Translations under genes and position numbers: made by a program | The notes under the pieces: generated by a model | Databases searched by the model: none | The model's input: only the letters and a program-made list of their open reading frames with translations | Told to the model about the DNA's origin: nothing | Shown here: in pieces, positions 55,761 to 64,000 of the stretch | Layout: every line of letters starts with the position of its first letter | Position numbering within the stretch: position 1 is the stretch's first letter | Assembly: GCA_007922195.1 (NCBI GenBank) | Contig: ML681964.1 | Location: 8,622,597 to 8,686,596, forward strand | Length of the DNA: 64,000 nt | Direction of reading: 5' to 3' | Source of the DNA: Podocnemis expansa | Taxonomy: Eukaryota; Chordata; Testudines; Podocnemididae

Positions 55761-58251
55761 CATATAAATTGCTACTATTGTACAAATTTTGGTGCTGTTG
55801 TCTACACCAAACTCTCTGTTATTGTTCACATACTGTACAACTAGAAGACCACACAAACCAAACTAGGCCATGATATAACTTTTTGTTTGTTAGGGCAGGT
55901 ACAATGCCTGACAAAGGCCATTACAGAATACATATATTTCTAAATAGGAGGACCAAATTGAAAGGCCTTCTAATTCTGACTCTCAGCTTATCATTTACCA
56001 CTAGCATCAGGAAGCTCTGACTCATCCTTGAGATAATTCTCTGTGGGCAACGAGCTACTCAGCAGAATGGCTATCTCCTAAAGAAAAGAGACAGCGGATC
56101 AGCAGTATTATACATATATCCACAACACGGTTAGGAAACTATCTCCCAAAACCTTCTTTGCTCATTTTGTTTTTTTTTTATGAACAGCCTGCAAAGAAAT
56201 TCCATTTTTTCCAACCTTCATTATATTAACTAGGTGCTCATGTGCCACTTATATCAGCTTACAGCACTGAAGGCCTCTTTTTATCCCCAAACAGAGAAAA
56301 TGCAAGTTTAGGACATGGCACTATCAACAACACTCAATTCCTGGAGGGGAGAGACCATCTTTATATATGAAAAGGTAGGTTTGCTTATATAATCTTTTCA
56401 ATATTTGCTGAGACTACACATAAGACTGCTAGTTAGTGCTAACTGCAGAATTGCCTTTTGTGACATTAGCACCTATTTCTAGTTGTAAACCTGCCCTGAG
56501 AATGTTCCTGTATCTATTGTTCTAGTTACAGTCTTCTCTAAGGATACATTTATTTTGCAGGTTTCTTTGTTTTCCTTGCAACCTTTGTCATTAGAATCTG
56601 GACTGAGAACAAGGTCACCCCCACATAGCTGTTTCAGCACATTACCATGTAGTTTCAAATTTATCTGATATTCAGCAGAAAGTTTGGCCATACCATTAGT
56701 ACATTCTCAGAATGTGTCACTTATCAAGATCTGGGCAATCACATGAATAGGAAATAATATGCAACTAGCTTTCCTGATGTCATGACACTGTCTACTTATT
56801 CTTCTAGTCAACTGATGCAATATTTATAAGAGTAATTTTATCAATGGAGGTTAAATTTTATCAAAAATAAGAAATATCCTGTGTTTTTAATCAGTTGCTT
56901 GCAAGGAAGCAGTTAAATACTTTACCAAAGTTTTTTTAAGATATTAAGGATGGTGTAAAACAGTTTTGCTGCCTAGCTACCATTACTAGCTTTAAAAAAA
57001 CCAAACCAAAACAACAACAAAAACCCCTTTCCATTCTTATATATACACCTGTAAAATAGAAATTTGCAGAATCTTTTAATATTAAATTTTGGATGTACTT
57101 AATTCCTGATCCTATTTCCTAAAGAAATCATCAAGGGGCTCATTGTGACCTCAGCTCCAGTCCCTATCCCTATACATAGCTGCAGCAGCCTATAGGAGCT
57201 GGGGAGAATTCCCCCAGTGCAGAAGCAGTTTAAGATCAAGGCTATCAGGCCTATGTTGCACACTCCTTGCAGTCCTGTGTAATGACATCATAAGGAAGAA
57301 ATATAAAGTGATTTTTAAAGACATATTAATGTAATCTGGAACTACAAACATTAAAATGCTTTTGTCCAGATCCTGCCAAGACTTTTGGAGATGCTTAATC
57401 TTTACACTCCATTGAGTAGTCTGATTGAGGGCTAAAGGACTACTTATAGTAGTCAAAGTTATAGCTAAGCCAAAGTTAGTAATCAGGACTTTTTGATAAA
57501 AAATGCAGATTTGAGACATCTAAACCTTCAAAAATTCATGTTGGTTTTGCCAGATTACATCACTCCAAACAATTCTTTTACGTGGACAAACCTAGATATG
57601 TCCTACTAACTTTTTGTAAATGAAAGCTTTTAATTTTTTTTGTTTGAAATTCCTTTTGATTTTACTATTTTTTTTAAACAGTCATTTGAAATGCTCAGAA
57701 TTGAACCAAACATTCCATTTCATGGCAAAGGAGGCATTTTGTTCAGCCTCAAATAATTTTTTTTCCTGACTTTTGGAATTGCCAGCAAAGCAGAGCAAAG
57801 AAATCCATCATTCACTCAGTTCTACATAAAGTTAAGCATGCACATAATTCTTTTCAGTATTGGGGCCTTCATCATAATAAAGTGGTTATTATCTGGCATA
57901 ACTACAGGGGAAAATTACAGTTGTTTGGGCTCCCCCACTGGTATGTCTTCATGCCTTCACATTTTAAAATTTTATTTGCATTTCACCTTAATTGTTATGC
58001 TCCTAAAATCTTCTGAAGAATAGTCATAATTTATAGATCTTTCCAAAAAGCATTTCTAATAAGAATGCTATTAGGTCTGGTAATGCACCATAATGACTTC
58101 CAGCTGTCCGAACCCAGAGATTACCTGCAGAGCACTTGCCCAATAGCTGCTCAACATCTGTCACCATGAATCCACTGCCAGGGATACGTCAGCCTATGGA
58201 ATTAGATCTGGTAGTAGAACAACTATACATGTTGCAAACTTTCCCTTGGAA
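55761..58251. other. Unassigned AT-rich sequence
   Basis: No gene or repeat recognised. Short A-rich runs near 56995-57025. Confidence 0.4.
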
Positions 58252-58291
58252 AACAAACAAACAAGCAAACGAGAGAGCGAGAGAGAGAGAA
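58252..58291. repeat. Compound microsatellite (AAAC)n(GA)n
   Basis: 'aaacaaacaaacaagcaaac' followed by 'gagagagcgagagagagaga'. Confidence 0.9.
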
Positions 58292-58312
58292 GTAAAAAGC
58301 TAGTCCCTAAAG

Positions 58313-58500
58313 CAGGGGTCTCAAACTCAAATCACTACGAGGGCCGCATGAGGACTAGTACGTTAGCCCAAGGGCTGCACCACTGAAACCTTTTCATACA
58401 ACAATACTGCAAATATCTGTAATGATAGTGTTGTTGCAGGCCGCAGGAAATAGCTTTAGGGGCCGCATGCGGCCCATGGGCCACATGTTTGAGACCCCTG
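58313..58500. mobile_element. hAT non-autonomous element with 8-bp duplication
   Basis: The ends CAGGGGTCTCAAACTC and GTTTGAGACCCCTG are inverted repeats. An exact duplication CCCTAAAG flanks it (58305-58312, 58501-58508). 'gagggccgcatgagg' and 'gccgcatgcggcccatgggc' are typical of this hAT group. 188 bases, no coding. Confidence 0.93.
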
Positions 58501-58508
58501 CCCTAAAG

Positions 58509-59902
58509 GCTACATTCTGGAGCCAACAGTACCTCCATAAGAAAAGGAGCCTCAATGAAACTAGTAGCTATTAACTTTTCAAAGACTGTCAGGTGTTAAC
58601 TTTTCCTTTTTTCTCCCAAAAATAGGACTGAAAAACATTTCTAAGTACGTTCTCCAGAGTCCACCTTCCCAAATCAATAACTTACCCCCAGACATCATCT
58701 TAGTTACTACTTGCCCTGCTCTATAGCTTGTGCCAGGTGTTTCAGTTTGGAATGATCGGTTACACAGTGACTTTAAACCCATCAGATTACTATATAATTT
58801 ATATTTGGAGCATGTCTGTGTCATTTGGGAGTCTGAGTGCTGGACAAATATGGAACAAGTAGGTGTTATGTTCTGGTTTATGAGTTTCATGAGGCATTTT
58901 TTCTTTATGGGACCAGCGGGATTGTGGGAATTTAAGCTAATTTTGCAGCCTGAAAAATGGTCTCTGCAATGCTACTGCCTAGAGGATTATGACTCTGCCT
59001 GAGTTGACCAAAATAGATTTACTTTGAGACAATCCAACTTCCAGTTTTATAGATTTTTATGTATCTAACACTTAGCAAACTAGTTCCAATTTCTGAGCAA
59101 ATAATGCTGCACATTGCAGTTCTCTGTAGCATTTGCCTTGTTTTTCAAAATTTAAAGTTCCATTTTTTTTTATGGATGATAGACTTTTTCCTAGCTTTTT
59201 TTCTTAGTTCCAAAACAGACTTCACTATATGAATCTGAGCGCTATTGTCTTGGAGAGTCTACATCTTGTCAGATAAAGGATAGAAGCTGTTGATATATGA
59301 ACTTCCATCATTCTTTCTCATGTAGCAAAGGGTTTTATCTTAAAAGCCCACTTGTGACCATTTAGTTATTATTTCTAGACATGCAGCCAAAACAAATAGA
59401 GTTTATACCATTACCCAGAATTTGAGAATTTATAACAAAGAATGAAGAGACAACCCCTTCACTTGAGGTAAGGTGACTACACCAGCTGAGGACTAAGGTC
59501 ACGGTTTTCCTAGTTGATTGAAGCTATTTTGAATTGTGCTTTTTAAAATATTGTTGCTGAGACAGAAACACATTTTATTCCTTCAGTGTTTCTAGTTTAC
59601 TATGAACTTAGAAAACTATGTAGGATAAACTTTTCAAAAGCAAAGGTCAAAATGCAGAGTTGTTTCTTCATACTGAGCTGGTACACAGCAGTGCCTAGCA
59701 GCACTGTTCTGGTAGGCCTATGACAACTTTCTTTAAAAAATTAAGTTTCTAAATCTTATGACTGTAAAGATAAGCTTCTAAATATGAACCAGTGTAGTAT
59801 TTCTTTGACAGAAAAACAGATAGTAACTCTAAAAGATATGAAATCCATCCAGTCAACTCCTATGTTAACTCTGAAAGTGTACTCTGAAAATACTATGAAT
59901 GA
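58509..59902. other. Unassigned AT-rich sequence
   Basis: No gene or repeat recognised. Confidence 0.4.
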
Positions 59903-60000
59903 CTATGCATCTAAAGAAGTGGGATTACACCCCATGAAAACTTGTGTGATGAATTTGTTAGTCTTTAAAAGCGCCACAGGACTCCTTGCTTGTTTTTATG
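59903..60000 (+). mobile_element. Penelope-like 3' end fragment
   Basis: 'gaagtgggattacacc', 'gttagtctttaaaagcgcca' and 'caggactccttgcttg' match the Penelope 3' end. Confidence 0.72.
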
Positions 60001-60551
60001 AATAGCTATGAAAATACTATTAGCTTAAGAGAAACTCCCATCTGTTCAGGGATTCTGGATGGAGTTTAAATGGAGTGCCACATAGTCCTCATTTTTACCT
60101 GTTGGTGGAAAACACATTTAAATACAGAATAATTCCAGTTCTCCAAATTCTCTCTATGTAAAAATCCTAGTTTTCTGAATCCATATGTCCACCATGTAGC
60201 CTTATGATAGTTAACCAGTCACTAATAACTTCTCAATTAGCCTTTTAGAACTAATCAACAGTTCTGTACTAATACAGTAGTGCTGAGAGATTACCCATGT
60301 ATCATTTTGACGGCAACAGCAGTTTGGCGGGACAATGTCTAAAAGAAGGATCCATATTGATTGTAAAGTGGAAAATACAGATTATAAGAAAGCTGGAAAG
60401 GGGGGCGGGGTAGTGGAGAACACTGCACAGGGAAACAGCATCCATAATGCTACCATCTGCAATATGTGTAAAATGAGACAAACTGCAGAGCTTTGTGGCA
60501 TACATGGATCCTAATGCTGGAGTAGAAGAAAGGAAATCAAGCATACGTGCC
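60001..60551. other. Unassigned sequence
   Basis: No gene or repeat recognised. Confidence 0.4.
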
Positions 60552-60554
60552 ATG

Positions 60555-61293
60555 GGGTGCATCTATACTTACTAGTTATTTCGAATTAAGGAGGCTTAAT
60601 TTGAAATAACTTACTCCCAGGACAAGGAGGCATTTTATTATATTGGCGGCATGCTGGCTGGTACAGAAAGCACCCCACAGAGGAACCCTGCTGGTGGTAG
60701 GGAAGGCACCCCGCCAGCTGGGGACTCCCCTATCTGGGGAGCACTGGGGGCTCACTTCCCTGGTGCTCCTGGCACAGGGGAACCTCCAGATCTCCCTTGT
60801 TCAGGGAGCACTGCGGAAGACAGCTGCCAGTGGCTCCTGGAACAGGGGAGCCCCCGGAGAAAAGAGCACCAGTGGGTCTCTTCCATGGGAGCCCCAGAAG
60901 CTCCCCTGTCTGGGAGCACAAGTGGCCACTTTTCCAGTGCTTCAGAGGCTCCTTTCTGCCCCGGACCCACAGCTTGCTTCTTGCTGCAGAGCCATGGGTC
61001 CCAGGGAGAAGGGAGCTGCAAGTCCCTCCTTGAGAGGAGATGGGGCTCCCTTTGTCCCCAGGAGCTCTGGCTCCCCTGGCTCAGAAGCTGTGGCTACCTT
61101 TGGAGCTGCGGCTCTCAGTTCAAGTTACAGAGTCTAATGTAGACTCTCTAACTGCAATTATTAAATCCTGCTTTAATTCAAATTAGGAGTCCAATAAAGA
61201 CTCCTTTATTTGAATTAATAACTTCAACTTAAATACAAATTAGTTAGTTTGAATTAATTAATTTGAACTAACTTCTGTAGCGTAGATGTAGCC
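60555..61293. mobile_element. MITE (TTAATTCGAATTAA type) with GC-rich repetitive core
   Basis: It starts GGGTGCATCTATAC and ends GCGTAGATGTAGCC, with exact ATG duplications at 60552-60554 and 61294-61296. Near the ends are 'gttatttcgaattaagg', 'tttgaattaataac' and 'tttgaattaattaattt'. The core (60650-61110) repeats 'gggagcactgg/gagcaccagtgggt/gggagcacaagtgg' at about 60-70 base spacing and gives open frames of over 160 codons in two phases on the same strand, a composition effect. No transposase. Confidence 0.78.
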
Positions 61294-61473
61294 ATGATGA
61301 GGCCCTTCATAAAATGGTGTATAGGAAGTCTGTAGAAAAAGTGCATCAACATCTAGGTCCATGCTCAAAGAGCAGGTAGAACACTTCACAGAGGGAGCTA
61401 ACTAGCAAAAAGGCAGTTTTTGCTTCCAGAGAGGTCTGGCCCTAAATAGCACTTCCATTTATCTTAATACTTA

Positions 61474-61829
61474 CAGTGTGTATACACCAGAAGCTCTGTT
61501 AAGTCAACCTAACAAGGTCGATTTTACGTCAACTTAAAGTCAACCTTCTTAAGTTGACTTAGAGAGTCCACAGTGAAAACTCCTGTCAATTGCCCGCATC
61601 CACACTGGTCAACAGAGGAGTGGTTCCTTGCGGGCAGCTGGGAATCTGGGAGGGGGATTAACTTAGTAAGGTCAACTTAAGCATCAAGTTGACCGTAAGA
61701 TGTGTTGTTATTAAATCGACTTAAGGAAGCACTTAAGTTGACTTAATAAAAGCCCAGTATGGCCACAGGAGTCTGTAGGTCAACTTAACCTTCTTTAAGT
61801 CAACCTAAGGCTCCAGTGTAGATGTATCC
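61474..61829. mobile_element. MITE (TTAAGTCGACTTAA type)
   Basis: It starts CAGTGTGTATACACC and ends GTGTAGATGTATCC, with exact TTA at 61471-61473 and 61830-61832. The interior contains many 'aagtcaacttaa', 'taagttgacttaa' and 'aaatcgacttaag' palindromes and a short GC-richer middle. Same type as 28007-28396 and 52356. Confidence 0.8.
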
Positions 61830-61857
61830 TTAGTTATCAAAAAGTTTCAAATGTTCC

Positions 61858-62062
61858 CCAGAACAAACAAGGAGTCCTATGAAACTTTTAAATCCCACTT
61901 CATCTGATGCTTCTAAGATCTTCAAAAGCATCTGACAAAGTGGGATTTTCTCCCACAAAAGCTTGTGCGATAAATAAATTTGCTAGTCTTTAGAAGTGCC
62001 ACAGGACTCTTTGTTTGTTTTGCTGAACTAGACTAACACAGCTATCCCCTTGGAACTTGTCA
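61858..62062. repeat. Palindromic pair of Penelope-like 3' ends
   Basis: A shortened minus-strand arm ('aacaaggagtcctatgaaac', 'tcccacttcatctgatgc') is followed by a full plus-strand 3' end ('gcatctgacaaagtgggatt', 'gcttgtgcgataaat', 'agaagtgccacaggactc', 'agactaacacagctatcccc'). The minus arm has lost the part between 'acttttaaa' and 'tcccact'. Confidence 0.75.
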
Positions 62063-64000
62063 ACATGCAAGATGTTCCCAAGCTCTTTGGGTAGATAACA
62101 GGGTTCTGTAATTACTTTACCTGGAAGATAACTTCTTGACTTGGAGATGAGGGGCTAGATGTGAGAGGGGTGTCCCAAAACTTTCATTAGATGGAAAGGG
62201 ATCCTGAGATTTTTTCTTTTATGTTACCATGGGGCCATGACATGGAAAAGATTGAGAACAGCCAGTAACCTCAGGTTGCAAACATTCACAATCAAGAGTA
62301 AGTGCTTAAAAGATACATTCATGTAACTGGCTTGTCATGGGGTTCCATGAAGTCAAATGGAATTGTAGATACTCAATAAGTGTATGATGGGGGCCCAACT
62401 AACAGCACATTTGAGAGTAACTCTTGGTCAATGCCACATTAAGGCAGTTTGGGGCCTAAGGCACATCAAGAGACACAGCACCCTGTGTATATACCCACAC
62501 AGCTCAGTCCCCCCATCTCCAACTCAACTAGTGGCAGCAGGAAGGAAGCAGGTTTTGCAGCTGACACAGTGAGATGGATGGGGCACTCCCCCTCTCAGAG
62601 TTGGATTTCTGAACTATCAGTAGACTCAGGCAACCACAACTGCACTGGTTATAAATGGGTCATGTTTTCAAATTTTCCTTCACAGCCAAGAGAGCTAAAC
62701 ACTTATTTATCTGCAAAAGAAAGCTGATGTAATCCCATCACTCTTGGAGTCAGAGCCTCAGTGCTTCATTGCAGTTGTCAAGTTGTTGAAGTCCAGTTTT
62801 AGAGCATTCTGCTGGAGCGAACTAACCAGCACTATAGTTTGTGGTACTGAGCAAACATTTTCAAAGACTATGTACCTGAAATGGCTACCATCCTAAATGA
62901 CTGTGAATAGCACACAGAACCAGTATATTTATTTGATTCTGTTGGAGAGGTGCCTAAGATGCTCCAAAGGCAGAGGCACCTCATGCTCTTTATGGTTTTT
63001 TGAGGTGCAGTACAATACATCCAGCATTACAATAGCAATGCAGGACTTGTATTCATTAGTTCAGTGGCATCAACTATATCCCTACCAGGAGACCATGTTC
63101 ACAACCAGCAAAGAATCACACAAATCTTGAAGTAAAATAGAAAGCACCCTTATCTCCAAAAATCATATAACGTACCATGACAAACACACGTTCCAGCATA
63201 TAGTTGTAGCCTGTCCTGATTCAAATGGCTATCTCATCATGGTGCTTTGTATGCTGGGACACAATCTCTGTGGGTCACATATCATTTATTAAAGGTGAGA
63301 GTGGCTGCTAGCTGCATTACAATATAATGATCATCATACTTTAAACTGATGTAGCACCTTCTATAGGAATATATCAAAGTGCTTTATGTGCATTAGTTAT
63401 TCATACCTCTCAACACACAAATTGAAGTAGCTGAATTATTATTACATTCCTTATGTAGAACTCTGTGTGCCTGATTTGGCCCCAGGAGTCCACATGGACC
63501 AACTTAGTCATTAATTTGACAGCAATTTTGCCCAAGAAAGGACACCATTTCTCTATATTTGCTTTCAGAGAAAAGCAAACTATATTTATTTTTTATTCTT
63601 TCCTAAAGGGGGATGAAATATCAAAAAGACAAATGGCATTGGCACTGGAAACAGCACATATTTCTATGTTTAAAATGTAGTTTCCTTTGTGTCTCTTTAA
63701 TTCTAAAACATGAAGTATGAGGAATATAGAACATCAATGTTTATCTTGAATCTCTGCCTTTGTTTTGGATCAAGAAACACAGCACTCAGGCCAAAGACAA
63801 TACTAAACATTTACCTATGAGGTCACCGGTCTGCAATTTGTTGTGATGACAGGTCTAATATTGTGCTGGGGGAACAGTCAGGATGGCTATTAATGCACTA
63901 TTACAGGCACAGTTGGGAAATTGGCTAAATACCATGTCAGTGAAAGAAGTGGAGCTTATTAAACAGGTCCAGGAGAGACATAACTTGTGGACTCGATGAC
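62063..64000. other. Unassigned sequence
   Basis: No gene or repeat recognised. Around 63340-63400 'tatatcaaagtgctttatgt' resembles an old SINE/LINE tail. Confidence 0.4.

Noticed and set aside
60643..61142. Two 160-codon open frames on the same strand
   Set aside because: They overlap in different phases inside a GC-rich MITE core with internal repetition, and neither shows a domain.
1..64000. tRNA or rRNA genes
   Set aside because: No clover-leaf-like region with intact A and B boxes was seen; tRNA-like pieces belong to SINE heads.

Overview
The window looks like non-coding nuclear DNA from a large-genome sauropsid, most likely a turtle, with a crocodilian as the alternative. The evidence is the repeat content: CR1 LINEs of the bird/turtle/crocodile type ending in ATTCTATGA-like tails, Penelope-like elements with a GIY-YIG domain, MIR/CORE-type SINEs, a SCAN-like Gypsy gag, and many short inverted-repeat DNA elements. 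I found no host protein-coding exon, tRNA, rRNA or CRISPR array. Every recognisable coding stretch belongs to a transposable element and is broken. A 400-base run of N (6977-7376) is an assembly gap.

Layout: 1-6512 holds a hAT-like fragment, SINE-like pieces, a palindromic Penelope 3' end and a Penelope copy bounded by inverted termini. 6513-9851 holds three copies of a palindrome-rich MITE, one inserted inside another. 9852-17984 is mostly unassigned, with one hAT-like element, MIR pieces and CR1 scraps. 17985-22360 is CR1 sequence cut by a MITE, a T/G tract and a hAT element. 26103-28675 has another MITE and a SINE split by a two-part MITE. 30805-34838 is a CR1 fragment entered by a rearranged Gypsy LTR element that lacks reverse transcriptase. 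35893-36421 is a MITE. 40220-40402 is a small hAT element. 40924-44815 is an antisense CR1 split by a 3.2 kb sense CR1. 48096-49935 holds a CR1 scrap, a MITE and a minus-strand Penelope copy. 51577-51651 is a five-unit 15-bp tandem repeat. 52356-52931 is a MITE. 54150-55760 is a CR1 tail split by a probable solo LTR. 58313-58500 is a hAT element, and 60555-62062 holds two MITEs and a second palindromic Penelope end.

The best candidate for something little described is the MITE family. Its members share GGSTATGTCTACAC-like ends and 3-bp target duplications (ACA, ATT, AAT, TCT, ATT, ATA, ATG, TTA). Their interiors are built from short palindromes centred on TCGA: TTATTTCGAAATAA, TTAAGTCGACTTAA or TTAATTCGAATTAA. 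The CpG at each centre has often decayed to TG or CA. Several repeats nest in one another, so their relative ages can be read directly. No genes here act together as a host pathway; what can be read is a history of insertions.
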